A DNA stretch of 64,000 nt from Bedellia somnulentella. Taxonomy: Eukaryota; Arthropoda; Insecta; Lepidoptera; Bedelliidae. The stretch lies in the NCBI GenBank assembly GCA_963576735.1, contig OY755182.1:5890001-5954000 (forward strand), in the 5' to 3' direction. The notes under the pieces were generated by a model that was given only the letters and a program-made list of their open reading frames with translations, searched no databases and was not told the origin of the DNA. The translations under genes were made by a program, and so were the position numbers. Positions 41,545 to 53,672 of this stretch are shown here, piece by piece; within the stretch, counting starts at the first letter, position 1; every line of letters begins with the position of its first letter.

Positions 41545-41752
41545 TAATCTGCATACATACATACATTTACTCACGGCCATAAATCCCAAAAAGGGCTTTA
41601 GAGCTAGAAACTTCTCAGCAACATTTGGAAGTTGATAGGGGATAAGATGGTAGAAATAAATTACATTGGTGACGGGTTTCCAACCGCATCGCAAAGAAAC
41701 CATTTAAAAAGCCCTATACTCTTAGTCGCCTCTTACGACACCCATATCATAT
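41545..41752 (-). mobile_element. SINE-B copy
   Basis: It starts ATACATACATACATTTACTC and ends CTTAGTCGCCTCTTACGACA, with the family body between. Confidence 0.85.
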
Positions 41753-41973
41753 AATATAATAATATAATGTCTATCTAATTGAGTACGTTCGAAAACGACT
41801 GTACAGTTACGTTAATTACCACTATTGTACGAACGCATAACAGAACTTTGAAATTATATTCTTTATTATTTCTTTTTAGACACCTTTTTGCTTAGTTAGG
41901 TTGTAGTTTATAGACTAATTTTTTTAATGTTTTCAAATTACTTTCTTGCCAGATTAGTACAAACGATATTAGT

Positions 41974-42190
41974 TCATAAATAAAAGATGTTATTAAAGGA
42001 AAGAAAAATTTCGACACTGGCGGGGTTTGAACCCGCGACCTTCGGGTATACGCCCCCGTCGCTATTTATCGACGCGGTCGCGGGTTCAAACCCCGCCAGT
42101 GTCGAAATTTTTCTTTCCTTTAATAACATCTTTTATTTATGAGTAATAATCCCCACATGAGGAATTCATGTCAAAAAACATTAAATGATA
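41974..42190. mobile_element. SINE-D as a perfect 67-bp inverted repeat
   Basis: 41974-42040 and 42076-42142 are exact inverse copies around a 35-bp spacer. Each arm holds the T-arm and acceptor half of the SINE-D tRNA-like sequence (GGTCGCGGGTTCAAACCCCG on the right arm) plus CTTTCCTTTAATAACATC. The spacer still holds GGGTATACGCCCCCGTCGC, the anticodon-arm part. The family tail (AATCCCCACATGAGGAATTC) continues to about 42190. Confidence 0.93.
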
Positions 42191-43569
42191 TTAGTTCACT
42201 TTGAATACACAAAAATGATCAATTTGTGCTTTTAACAATTCAAATTGTGCATATAGTTGAATAAACTCTTCAACCTCTTATTATCTGTAAACACAATCTA
42301 CAATTTATTTGGTTTTGATTTTAACATAATATTGACACAAAGCACTTACCCAGTATTATCACCCTTTAAAGGGCAAAATGACAATACCGCACCCTACTTT
42401 CAAGAAATCGGAAAGGGAATTTATAAAAAAACTTTGTTTAGTTGGCTTAGAATAGCACTAACCCATTTGTTCCCGTAGGAGGCGTACTTTTGAAGTGATG
42501 GTTGTGTAATCAAGTTGTATATTCATCACCACTGATTAGTTAGTTCTACTGCCTATTCCCAAATGAAGTTCTCTAAGAAACTGCTTTGACATCCCTTTAT
42601 CGGGATTTATAGCCCTTAATTTGAAATAAAATATTGAAAAACTATTTATGAGCTGTCTAGCAGAAACTGAGCGGGCTCAGGAATCTAATAAAGATAAAAT
42701 TACCGACGGTTTACGACATGGCAAACAGATAATGAAGAAAATTAGGTTCAACACCCATTTAGGCAATTTAATCAACCCTGGCTAGATGTAGGTTTATTAC
42801 GCAAAATGCTCGCAGGTTTTTTTGGGTCTTAGTATTTATAATGTGTCAATTCAGACTCAGCCAGACATGCGGGTAACTATCTAGTACAAAAATCTATTAA
42901 TATCCTTATCGATGTTATTTATGCTGAAATAAAAATATTAAAAGAAACATAAGTGACTGAGCTGCTTTGTAGTATTCGCGTTAAATTGGAAGTCGTCGTT
43001 AATATCTTTGCGTGGGTGTCGTTAGAGACAGTTCAAGATTGAATTTCACTAAGATTGCGTTATCATCTGTGCTTAGTGATTATTTAATAACCGGGCATTA
43101 ACAACTTAACCAGCTGAAACATTTAATGATTAAAAAAAATATTTACACTTAAACAGTTCAAGAAGGTCTGTGACTATAGCGTTCTCGTTATTGTATCGTG
43201 AGCTTGTAGCTAGGAATCAGGTATAATATAGGGTACTTTGGCAGTGTCAAAATAGCTGATTTAAACCGCGAGATTTATAGTTAAAAATAATAAGTATCTT
43301 ACCATTGTTGATTATTTGCATAAGTTTTGTTAAAATGCCTTTAGTTTTGATTAGGCTAGGCACAAACTTTTAATGGTCACATTGTTTGATTCCGATAAAA
43401 CTCCCCAGCTTTATTTCATCAATCTTTATCTTTTTCTCCGTGACCGTTCGTTTTTGATATTACCATCCACTTTGTCACTATAATCTACGTACTATTGTAT
43501 TTTAGCGTTCAGCTAAAGCCTATGGATTGTTTTCATGCATTATTTATATAAAAAAATATTCTCCTAAAT
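42191..43569. other. Intergenic, mostly nothing recognised
   Basis: A very degenerate SINE-B scrap (GGCTTAGAATAGCACTAACC ... GGGATTTATAGCCC) lies at about 42438-42620. I see no gene in the rest. Confidence 0.45.
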
Positions 43570-44520
43570 ACTAGTTTATTAATGATATGTATACAAAATT
43601 GGTTATATGAACATAAACTCCAAATAAATACTAAAAAGACCAAATTAATACAATTTTAACCACATCAAAAAATACCTGTAGATCTTTCCTAAACTAAATC
43701 AAGTCTTAAAATAGAAGAAGTTTCTGAATTTAAACTACTAGGTATAACTATAGATACGAATTTAAACTGGAAATCCCACATAGCGAATATAAAACAAAAC
43801 TATCACAATTTATTTATGCTCTATGTATATTAAAAAGAAACACACAAAAAGATTGCGCGCTGGCCGCCTACTACGCCTATGCACACGCATGGCTTAGCTA
43901 CGGCACTATACTATGGGGAAACAGTGTAGACGCTGTAGACCTATTTATACTGCAGAAAAAATGCCTTAGAATTATAGTCAATATAGATCAAATTGATAGC
44001 TGTAAACCACATTTTAAACAAGAAAGCATCCTGACTGTCCCTTGCCTATACATTTTAGAAATTGCCACCTATGTAAAAAAACACCCTACCCTCTATAAAT
44101 ACAACACAAGTGCCCGACGTAAAGATAAACTCGTTTTGCCAGAGCCAATATTGGAAATTTATAAAAAGCCCATACTACATGTCCATATTAATCTTTAATA
44201 AATTACCGATCAATATAAAAAACCAAGAAAATATAAAGCACTTTTGTACAAATTTAAAGAACTTTCTGATTAATAAATGTTATTACTCTATAAACGAATT
44301 TTTAAATGATACATTTTAAGATTGTTCAAATTGAGATAAAAGGCTTATTACTGTTTTGTTTTTATTGTTAAGAAGTTTATTTTATATAGATATAAGTTTT
44401 AATGTTTATGCTACATCCTTTCAGGATGCATGTACTTCCCTGTATGAATATTACATCTTTCCACCTGTAATAAATGTGTACATGTAAGCAAATAAATAAA
44501 TTTAAAAATTGAAAAAAAAT
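43570..44520 (+). mobile_element. Jockey/CR1-like LINE, 3' end
   Basis: A broken frame encodes the end of an RT: KIEEVSEFKLLGITIDTNLN, WLSYGTILWGNS, LFILQKKCLRII, then SPYYMSILIFNKLPINIKN, FLINKCYYSINEFLND. The last block (44110-44319) is the usual C-terminus of LINEs without RNase H. Several frameshifts are present, and the 3' UTR ends in AATAAATAAATTTAAAAATTG and an A-run near 44510. It is a 5'-truncated dead copy. Confidence 0.82.
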
Positions 44521-45399
44521 ATACAAATGTGCAAAGAAACTTATTACTATTACTTTATTATTACTTTGTTTTTTTAAATTTACTTTTTACTGTACTGTTT
44601 TACATATACAAAATTCCACCACACACCATAATATAAACATATCATAGTTCAATAGGTTCGGTTAACAAAAACCCAGAAACAGATCCCCAAAATTTAACGG
44701 TAGATTGGTTGAACATTTAAACTGAAATAAATTTTTGTTGCCTTGATTTCGGTTTCAGTTGCAATATCCGATGTCAAAGCTTTTTGTGAACAACAGATGC
44801 GAGTAATGAATACACGTTTGATTCGTTTTACTTTGTAGCGAGAAATATGAAAATATGATGAAAATAACTGGACATACACATTGTAAGCCTATTTCTCTCT
44901 CTGTCTCCGTTGAGAGGTTCGAGCCCACCTTGAATAGGATAATTAGACCGCAGTCCCAAGTGTGGTAGAAGATGACCACTACCGTAATAGTTACCGTAGT
45001 AGACGGCACTAACGGCTTTATGTGCCGTCTTAAGCATGGTGTCATCGCAATTTCGAGACAATTGATTGGGATTCAGTCAGCAATAATCAACTAAAATAGG
45101 TTAAATTTCAATCCCAATTTCAATATTAAACCTGAACCTCCAGAACGTAAGCCTCATTCTCTAACTCTATAGAAAAATGGAAAAAAATATGGTAGATATA
45201 ACATGGTTAAGATTTATCTTCAATCTAGATTTCGAAGGAACCGGCGGTTTTTAAATGAGAGCATTAGTTAGTCGAGTAACATATGAAAGACTATATTTAA
45301 AAAAAGAAAGAGTCCGACGCGAGAAGAAGCATATAAAAGCACATGGAATGGAATATTTATAAATATGAGGAAAAGCAAAAGAGGTGAATTGTTTTAGGC
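44521..45399. other. Intergenic, nothing recognised
   Basis: Open frames at 44694-45061 (-) have no motif. A B-box-like GAGGTTCGAGCCC near 44915 has no tRNA fold around it. Confidence 0.4.
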
Positions 45400-45575
45400 G
45401 GCGAAACAAAGAGAAATGAACTGTCTTTGCCTAGAACTGGATACCCATCACCAAAATCATTTGTTTTGCAATCTTATCTAAACACAACTTCCAAAAGCGG
45501 TTAAGAAATTTATATTCCGAAGCTCTAGCAACTCATTCTAGGGATTTATAACCGTGAGTATACGTATGTATGTAA
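45400..45575 (+). mobile_element. Degenerate SINE-B copy
   Basis: GATACCCATCACCAAAATC, AACTTCCAAAAGCGGTTAAG and TAGGGATTTATAACCGTGAG with the ATGTATGTA tail. Confidence 0.75.
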
Positions 45576-45636
45576 AGAGTTACTTGATGCTTGATGTTAC
45601 AATTTAGTTCGAAGCAGTTTTGAGTGCATTGTGCAC

Positions 45637-45658
45637 ACAAAGAGAGAGAGAGAGAGAG
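45637..45658. repeat. (AG)n microsatellite
   Basis: About ten AG units. Confidence 0.9.
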
Positions 45659-45983
45659 GTTTCCGAAATACTCAGGGGACCGAGAATAGACAGAATTTTA
45701 AAGTGTGACTAATACTGTGTAAGTAGCTAAAATTTGGTTTGTGGGTTACTAAAGTATGACTATTTATAAGCACTATTCCCTAACTAACACGAGTGTCGCA
45801 TTATTCCCACGTTTCCGTGAATAAACTAATATTACGTCACACCCAGCCAAGAGAAATAAACATCGAAAGCTTGATTTTGCTTGCTTTTTATAATTTAAAA
45901 AATGGAAATATTATTTTGGAATTCAGTAAAGAAAAGCACAGCAGTTCATGAAGATAAAATCACAGCGAAAATCTAGTATTACA

Positions 45984-46346
45984 TCAAACTCAAATGTTTA
46001 CGCCGTATATCTCCGAAGGGGTTGGTAGAGGTACTAATACTTCTGAACATCACGTGACACTGCCACCTGGTGTTCAAAGTATCTACGTTTTGCTTGGACA
46101 GTGTACCCCCGTGATAGGGGGTAGGCCTATCCCTATTTTTTAGGGTATGCCTATCACTGTCACATGACTAAGTACAACTAAGCCATGTAGGTTTCCTTAT
46201 GATAATTTCCTTCACCGTTAACAACGATGATTAACTAACCACACATATGACTTTAGAAAAGACAAATTGGTGAAGGCCTGACCCAGGATTTGAACCATCG
46301 CCTGCACGATAAGCGGTGTTTTACCCACTGATCTATCATGATTGCT
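45984..46346 (-). mobile_element. SINE-A, near full-length
   Basis: It runs from ATGTTTACGCCGTATATCTC to ATCTATCATGATTG. A short local duplication (TTTTTTAGGGTATGCC) replaces part of the GCCGTTTTGTACGAATAC block. Confidence 0.9.
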
Positions 46347-46529
46347 AGTATTATATATTTTAAAATTCCCTCAAGATACGCTTCTAATAATAACTGTACC
46401 CGATATTATAACCAACGTTGAAAATTGCAAAATATGTACTATACCTGCTCAGTTCAAAGCAACCGCATGTTTTATGAAGCAAAATTAATGTATAAAACCA
46501 ATATGAGAAGAAGATAATCGTGCTCAGAA

Positions 46530-47364
46530 ATTAAAACTCAAACGTTCACGTCGTATATCCCCGAAGGGGTTGGCAGAGGCACTAATACTTCTGAATATCA
46601 CGTGACATTGTAACCTAGTGTTTAGAGTACCCGCGTTTTGCTGGGACAGTTTACTCAGATGATTGGGGGCAGACCTATCGCCGTTTTGTACGAATACACT
46701 GTCACATGACTAAGTACAACTCAGCCATGTGGGTTTCCTCACGACGTTTTCCTCACCTTTAACAACATACATACATACATATATACTCACGCCATTAGTT
46801 CCCATTGGGGTAGGCAGAGACTATTGATCGCCACTTCGCACGATCCTGACAAACCTCTCTAGCTTCGTTTACATCCATCAATCTTTTCATACATGCTCTT
46901 TTATTCTTCATACTTCGGACGCCAGCCTTTTTGAGCACACTCTCAATTTGGTCCAAGTGTGTTCTCCGTGGTCGTCCTCTACTAACATTACCATCCACAC
47001 TAGCTCTATAGATCCCTTTTACCAATTTTCTATCATCCATCCTCTCTATGTGCCCAAACCATCTCAACATTCCTTTTTCTATCTTTCTTACAATATCATC
47101 TTTCACACCACACTTTTCACGAATAACACTATTTCTCACTCGGTCACATAATCTAACATTACAAATTTTTCTGAGGGACCTCATCTCTACTGCATTCACT
47201 CTGCTCTCATGCTTCTTCTGCCACACCCAACATTCGCTTCCATACAAGTACAATAAATTAAACACACATGTGTCTTGAGAAAAGACCCAATCCGGGATTT
47301 GAACCCTTATCGTCTGCACGACGTCACGATAAGCGGTGTTCTACCCACTGAGCTATCACGGTCG
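46530..47364 (-). mobile_element. SINE-A split by an RTE-like LINE fragment
   Basis: 46530-46768 holds tail and body. 47253-47364 resumes with TAAATTAAACACACATGTGT and ends with the tRNA-like head (CACTGAGCTATCACGG). The pieces are collinear with intact SINE-A around the inserted 484 bp. Confidence 0.9.
46769..47252 (-). mobile_element. RTE-like LINE 3' end, best preserved copy
   Basis: The minus strand encodes an open C-terminal segment: LYGSECWVWQKKHESRVNAV, LRKICNVRLCDRVRNSVIR, MLRWFGHIERMD, RGRPRRTHLDQI, RSMKNKRACMKRLMDV, WRSIVSAYPNGN. The stop and a short 3' end GGCGTGAGTATATATGTATG follow, with an (ATGT)n tail. It is 5'-truncated inside a SINE-A. Confidence 0.92.
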
Positions 47365-48059
47365 TAAAAACTTAAAGATGTACAATATAGTATAAAAATA
47401 ATAAATACATAATTGTCCGTAAATATTTGTATCTCTGTTACGAGCAGGGTAAGCTTTTCAAGCAAACAAAAAAAAACAAGAACGTGATGTCTTGTGATGT
47501 TTAGAAGATTTAGTTTCTCTACTGTTCCTTTTAGTATATAAGCGAAAGGATACGTTTATTATGTGTACCCGTTATTAATAATATGTAATATAAAGTGAAT
47601 GAACTTTCTGAGGTTGTTTGTTTTCTAATGTTTCTTGAAATATTATAATTATTAAGAACCTGTAACTAAATACAAATTACTTTTAATTAATTGCTACAAA
47701 ATTGCCTAACCTATTGTTCAAGTTCAAACTCAATTTAAGGCTTAAATATTAAAGGGTTCAAGGACCTACATTTAGAATTTTCTTTCAAAAAGTACTAACG
47801 TTCCTTGCTTGTGATAAAAGCATCGTCACGAATCCTTTAATGATATCATTAACATTGTTGAAAGATAAACCCGTGCCTTTCATGCCTAATCGCACAGTTA
47901 AACTACATACATATTATGCTGAAGTAAGCGCCTTGATAAAAAAGAGCTTAGACTAGGGTAGTACCTGCAAGAATACATGTAATATTATATATAATATCTC
48001 TAGAATAAATATTATCTTGTTCGTCCTATGGAAATAAAATATGCACGATTGTCACTTTT
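47365..48059. other. Intergenic, nothing recognised
   Basis: AT-rich. I see no gene or repeat. Confidence 0.45.
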
Positions 48060-50860
48060 TTTAACACATATTAACTTCAGTAGGGTTCTCCTTGGAGTCT
48101 ACTATAGCCCTTGTATGACGGTCAATTACTTTGATACGTATGAAAAACTTCTCGATGATTATACTCCTAATTTTACTTTAATACATGTCTTTTAAAAAAC
48201 GATCAGCGCTCAAAAGCGTTATGCTTCATCACAACAGCAAAAAATCACCACATTTTTCCTCTTGATGCTACTCACCATCCACCTCACTCCAATCCTACAC
48301 TTCTAGATCTAATAACTGTTTCTTCTCCTGACCTCGTCCTCAATCATGGGCAACTAACTGCTGACTGTTTCTCCTACCATGATCTTCTTTATCTCTCTTA
48401 TAAAATCCGTACTCCCAAACCGAAAAAGCGTACTATTCCCCAGCGTAATTTTAAAGAGAATGGACTTGCAGCAGCTATGTGAAGATGCAAAAGCCGTTGA
48501 TTGGGCACAACTAAACAGCATTGACGAGATTGATGATAGGGTTGAAAGGTTTAATACTCTCCTGACCGACCTTTATGACAAACACGCTCCCCTTCGTTCA
48601 GTCCGTGTGAAACAGTTATCTGCGCCATGGCTTACTGACAAAATTAAAAATCGAATCAGTAAACGGGATCATTCTCGGTATTGCTATAAAAAGCAACCCA
48701 CGGATGAGCACTTGCAACAATACAAGGAGCTGAGGAATCGCTGTAATAGAGTGTGTAGAGATGCAAAACGCCGATATACCCATACTTCCATTGACGATTG
48801 TGACACCTCATCGCTGTGGTCATTCCTTAAAACATTGGGCATAGGAAAATCTCGGGCAAATTCTCCTATAGATACAGACCTCAATGCACTTAATAAGCAT
48901 TTCTCCTCTCCTCCTTTGACCATTAGTGATCAATGTAAAGGCTGAGGCTCTCAACAATCTTGTTTCTACACCTATTCCTGATTGCCCACAATTCACTTTC
49001 AAATTGGTCTCTGGTCGTGACGTTACAAGATGTGTTTCTAATATAACCAGCAAAGCAACTGGTACTGATAAAGTTAGTACTTTAATGATTAATCCTATTC
49101 TGGAAATAATTTTGCCACACATAACAAATTTAATGAACTTATCCCTACTCTCTTGTTCATTTCCTAGTATGTGGAAGAATGCCTTCATTGTCCCTATTCC
49201 TAAAGTTTCTAACCCAACCACCTTATCCCAATTTCGCCCAATTTCCATCCTACCATACCTATCAAAAGTTCTTGAACGCCTCGTCTTTGAACAATTTTCC
49301 AACTTCTTTTCCACTCACCACTTGCTCAACGATTTCCAGTCTGGGTTCCGAACAGGTCATGGCACTGTTACTGCTCTCATCAAGGTCACTGATGAAATTC
49401 GGTTAAATATGGACAATCACCAAGTTACAGTGCTTACACTTTTAGATTTCAGCAACGCATTTAACACTGTGGACCTTGATATACTACTTGGCATTTTAAG
49501 AACTCTTAACGTATCTCCGACAGTCACCAATTGGTTCGAATCTTACCTTAAAGGTCGTCAGCAGTGCGTGCGCACCGACGCAAAGAGCTCTACTTGGTGC
49601 CCGGTACTAGCTGGCGTCCCGCAAGGCGGCGTTCTTTCTCCTTTGCTTTTTTCACTTTGTATTAACATCTTGGCTAAAGAACTTACTTCTCTCTATCAGC
49701 TTTATGCAGACGACTTTCAAATCTACACAAGTGCTGCTCCGGAAGATATAAACTCGGCAGTTGATCTCATAAATAACAACCTGGAGATAATATCGAAATG
49801 GGTGAAGAAGTTTGGACTACTGCTTAATGAGGTTGCTGAATATGGCAAATATGACTCTTGATAAGAAGTTGACCTATAATGGCACCGATATTCGCTTCGT
49901 CAATTCTGTCAAGAATTTGGGAATTATTATGGACAGTACATTTTCGTGGTTGCCCTAAGTGGAAGCCGTGAGTAAAAAAGTCTTTGCATCCTGTCACTCA
50001 CTTAAGCGCTTGCAATTTTTCCTGCCTCACCACACTAAGATTACGCTGGCACAGTCTCTACTGCTTCCGATTCTCGATTACGCAGACGTAAGCTATCTTG
50101 ACCTCACAGGGGACCTACTTAACAAACTCGAACGTCTCCAGAATTTATGTATCCGATTTATTTTTGGATTACGTAAATACGTTCATATTTCTGAGTACCA
50201 CGCTCAACTAAAGTGGCTCCCAATTCGACTTCGGAGGAATACTCATATCCTCTGTATTTTATATAATGCCCTTAATAATCCTGCTGCCCCCCACTATCTT
50301 CGTTGTAAGTTCACATACTTGTGCTCCCACGGCCTTGCCTTGCGATCGCAGGAGAATAAGATTTTGAATGTACCTCCTCATGACAGTGCTACATATAGTG
50401 ATTCCTTTATAGCCAGAGCAGTTACTTTGTGGAACTCACTACCAGTTGACATACGTATGTCGTCATCATTAAATATATTTAAAAATAAACTTAAATCCCA
50501 TTTTTTTAAAACCTTAGGTTGGTAGATTTTATAAAGTTAGGTATATGTATATATTTGTATTTATTTTATTATATAAGTATGTATTAAGATATTGTATGGT
50601 ATATTTGATATAATTATTATTAGGTATATAAATTAATATATAGGTTGTAAATAAATTGTGTTAAATTAAGTTCCGTTTAAATTGCATTTATATTTGACCG
50701 TAATTTAAATTAAGGAGTTGTTCATTTGTTCCTCACCATAAAGGTTGACAGGAAAAAGTCGCGTTAAGGCGATAAGTCCGCCTTTGTGTACATTTACTGT
50801 TTTGTAATTTTTTAATACTGTTTGTGTGTTGTGTATTTGTATGCAATAAAGTATTTATTA
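48060..50860 (+). mobile_element. Jockey-superfamily LINE, 5'-truncated
   Basis: It begins inside the endonuclease domain (GVYYSPCMTVNYFDTYEKLL, then LLDLITVSSPDLVLNHGQLT), continues through RT and a C-terminal region without RNase H, and has a 3' UTR of about 330 bp with AATAAA at 50845-50850. No target duplication was resolved. Confidence 0.88.
48379..50525 (+). pseudogene. ORF2 of the Jockey-superfamily LINE
   Basis: Three open stretches cover one protein. 48379-48945 is the endonuclease-RT linker (SAPWLTDKIKNRISKRDHS). 48926-49861 is RT: QFRPISILPYLSKVLERLVF, FQSGFRTGHGTVTALIKV, TLLDFSNAFNTVD (motif A), GVPQGGVLSPLLF, LYADDFQIY (YADD). 49959-50525 is the C-terminus (LLPILDYADVSYLDL, CIRFIFGLRKYVHISEY, RAVTLWNSLPVDIR). 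A one-base shift near 48930, a broken stretch at 49861-49958 and loss of the endonuclease start make it non-functional. The catalytic RT residues are still there, so decay is moderate. Confidence 0.9.
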
Positions 50861-51544
50861 TTAATCACATGCATATATACCTACCAAAATATAAGAAAGA
50901 AACTATACTGTTCAGTTTAATTATTTTTTCCGAGTTAGTTTACTTAATTGCCACACTGAGTTTTTTAACCCGCTGTTATTGCGCGTTCGTAGCGATAGAG
51001 ACGCTAGACTTTTCTTGAAAAAATGCTTACCGTCAAAGCGCAACAAAGAAACGCCACGGTGCAATAAAAAGACGTGGTGTGTAAAGGTTGTAATAAAAAG
51101 CAAAAAAAATCTCTTATGAATGTACCGCATTGCAGATTTTATTATGAACACAAACATCGGATATGTTGCTCAATTTAAATTTGTATTCAACGTGTATTAC
51201 TTCGAATTACCAAGTTAATCCTTAACCCATTAGTTGTAGTCTGTTTACTATTAAGAGGAGCATGTAAGCCAATATTTATGTGACATGCATTCTTTTATAA
51301 TAAAGCGATTTAACAGTTCCGTAGTGCAGCGAAATAATTTTAAATAAATGTAATAAATCAAAATTCTCAATGGTTTAGTGCAGGGTTCATAGATGTACTA
51401 ATAAAAAACCGTAGATAAGTCATGCGCGCTCATAAGTTGCACTTAAAAGACAGGCTAAATGGCTCATCTGACTTCAGTCGCGCACTAGCTGCCGTCGCAA
51501 TCGTTCACCTGTTTTGGCGTGTTCGTTTATCAAAATAATCGAGA
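50861..51544. other. Intergenic; 3' part GC-richer and promoter-like
   Basis: Nothing is recognised to about 51430. At 51440-51540 the sequence is richer in CG dinucleotides (CAGTCGCGCACTAGCTGCCG) directly before an ATG with a plausible donor downstream, as at a promoter/5' UTR. I see no TATA box that I would trust. Confidence 0.3.
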
Positions 51545-51620
51545 ATGCCGTCGTGTGTGATGAGATTTTGCACAAACTACAGTAGAAAAACTACTAAAAT
51601 GATGAGATTACTTACCATTC
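51545..51620 (+). CDS. Possible THAP-type zinc finger, first exon
   Basis: ATG CCG TCG TGT opens MPSCVMRFCTNYSRKTTKMM and ends LLTI plus one base before GTAAGTATT (donor at 51621). THAP domains start at the protein N-terminus with M-P-x-C-x4-C followed by a basic stretch, then a short beta strand leading to HxFP. The first exon of many THAP genes ends just at this strand. The remaining Cys/His pair and the FP motif would be in the next exon, which I did not find. With only 25 codons, chance resemblance cannot be excluded. Confidence 0.35.
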
Positions 51621-53357
51621 GTAAGTATTATAAATTTACAACGTTTTAATTATAATTTATAATAAATTGTGCGTATAGGTCTTAATTATTCTTTGTCAAA
51701 CGGTCGTCTTAGTGTAGTGTCATATTTCACGACGGTACAGAGAAAATATATTTATCTCTTTTTAGCGCTTGATTAAGGATGTGCTATCTCGCTTACATTT
51801 CAAATGTATTTCTTGGTGTGTTGTTTGGATATATTTCGAGTGACGTGCATTCATCTGCCGCAATCGGTGCCACTCGTAAGCGCCGATTTCCTCGTAAATG
51901 ACCTATCTAACGTTTTTTAATCTATGTGCAGGATTATATTAGCCAATAATAAAAGAGTGATATGCATATAGAAAACGGGAGGCACGGTAGTATAGTTTGT
52001 GTGCGGAGTTTTAGATTAAAAATTACCTCAGCCATTTTGGAAGTTGAGTAGGGAAAAGATTGAAAAATTAACATGAACCTTTATTGCCCAAAAAACACTT
52101 AAAAAGCCCTAAACATTTCCTTGCTCTGTTGGACTTTAAAACATTCAATGGGCTATCAACGTCAGCATCGGTCTAGCCGTTTTCAAGTTAGTATTAAATA
52201 TATTCGCATACAAAATACATCCAATCATATCGATTCATACGTATTTACATATCTGAAAAGGAAAAAGATCTCAAAATAAAAGGTGATTAGTGATGGGTTT
52301 CCATCCATAATAATTGCTTAAGTAAAGGAATAGTGCTACTATAAGCCAACACAACAACAAAAAATCAAACAAAACAAAAGTTACACCTCTGGGGTTCGAA
52401 CCTGAGATCTGTGGATCATTCAAAAGTCAATAATGATTGACTGTAATTAAGACGCCAATAAGCTATAAACATAGAAACTTACACATTCATAATATCATTA
52501 GAATACAAAACTATGTTAAACCTTTAATTTTTTTTATTACACAAGTCTATAGCCCGAAAGTCAAACCCAAAAATTCGGGATCGTGCGCCAAACAATCGTC
52601 AGACCACGGAGGTAGCAAAAGAAGTTCTAATTGGCTTCAACACATTAATTTTGTTAGAAGTGGTATTTATTTGCTTATGAAATTTCAATATTGTTGCTGA
52701 ATACCCTGCCAGAGAATCTTTTTTGTCTCAATAATTGTATTTTTCAAGAAGTGTATGATTATTTAAAAGATATCAGACGACAAACAACAAAGCCCTTTAA
52801 ATTAATAGAAGCAATCCCAATGATAATTAGGGTAATTCTACGAGTGTTTCAAATTATTCGAGGTTATGGTTTCTAATTTGCTTATACCATCATATCAATA
52901 TTATTTCTTCATTAGTGCAATAAAGATGTCTTAAATTTGATTAGAGCGTTATTCGGGATATGCATCACATAATAAATAGTCAGAGAGCATTAATATTGAA
53001 ACGATCTTAATTACATTGAATAAATTCTCTCGCAATTCTCCGCGTCGCTTTTCATAGACGATACGTCACTGTAAGCTCGGCTGCTGCGTAGAGCGGTTGA
53101 CTACGAATTTCGTAGCCTGAACTTTCGTAGCTTTGGCACGTCTACGGAAAATTTATTGTGGTCGTATTTGTGCTTCGAATGAAAATGATGCGTTACATTC
53201 CTTGGTAAATTTGTTTGAGTTCTGATTAATTCGTGCACAGATTGTGAAGACATTGTTTTTAGTGCAATTAATATAATTTCCCGACATAACATGAATATGT
53301 TTCATCGCTTCTTTTTTAATTTGTTGTATCGAATCAATAAATAAAAGATTTAGGTAA
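51621..53357. other. Non-coding stretch upstream of the GPCR exon
   Basis: It contains degenerate SINE-B scraps on the minus strand at about 52015-52115 (TCAGCCATTTTGGAAGTTGA) and 52255-52345, and a tRNA-like scrap near 52385-52420 (TCTGGGGTTCGAACCTGAGA). A CG-richer patch at 53038-53145 could belong to a promoter or 5' UTR of the GPCR gene; that is inference. Confidence 0.4.
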
Positions 53358-53372
53358 TAGATTGAACAAAAA

Positions 53373-53672
53373 ATGACAGAAATGAAATTATCAAAAAGTG
53401 ACACAGATAAACAATTTATGGATTATTTTGATTTTGGTTCGACCTCGTCTTATGTGTACTTGAACGCTACAGAAATAAATAAGGTGGATGCGCCTGAACA
53501 AAGTTTAGTGATAGCAGTGTATAGTGTGTTGCTTGTTATTGGTGCTGTAGGAAATGTGGCAGTTTTTACATCATTGGTGAGATCTAGAAGAAGAAAATCG
53601 AGGGTCAACTTATTGATGACTCATTTGGCGGTCGCAGATTTAATTGTTACTTTCATCGTTATTCCTCTGGAG
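53373..53672 (+). CDS. Adipokinetic hormone receptor-like GPCR, first coding exon
   Basis: ATG 53373 is preceded in frame by TAG at 53358-53360, so the start is firm. The 100 codons comprise an N-terminal extracellular region with one N-glycosylation site (LNATEIN) and several acidic residues. TM1 follows (SLVIAVYSVLLVIGAVGNVAVFTSLV, with the conserved GN), then a basic first loop (RSRRRKSRVNLLMTHLA) and most of TM2 (HLAVADLIVTFIVIPLE, with the conserved LA-AD). The exon ends CTGGAG before GTAATTTC in phase 0. The N-x-L-M-x-H-L-x-x-A-D-L run and an intron directly after PLE are typical of the insect AKH / GnRH-related receptors. The loop and N-terminus look lepidopteran AKHR-like. The AKH receptor signals in fat body to mobilise trehalose and lipid. 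Corazonin or ACP receptors are the alternatives. Exons for TM3-TM7 were not seen to 64000. Confidence 0.75.

Noticed and set aside
44694..45061. Three overlapping minus-strand frames with a B-box-like GGTTCGAGCCC
   Set aside because: No domain, and no tRNA arms pair around the B-box. Neither a gene nor a SINE could be supported.
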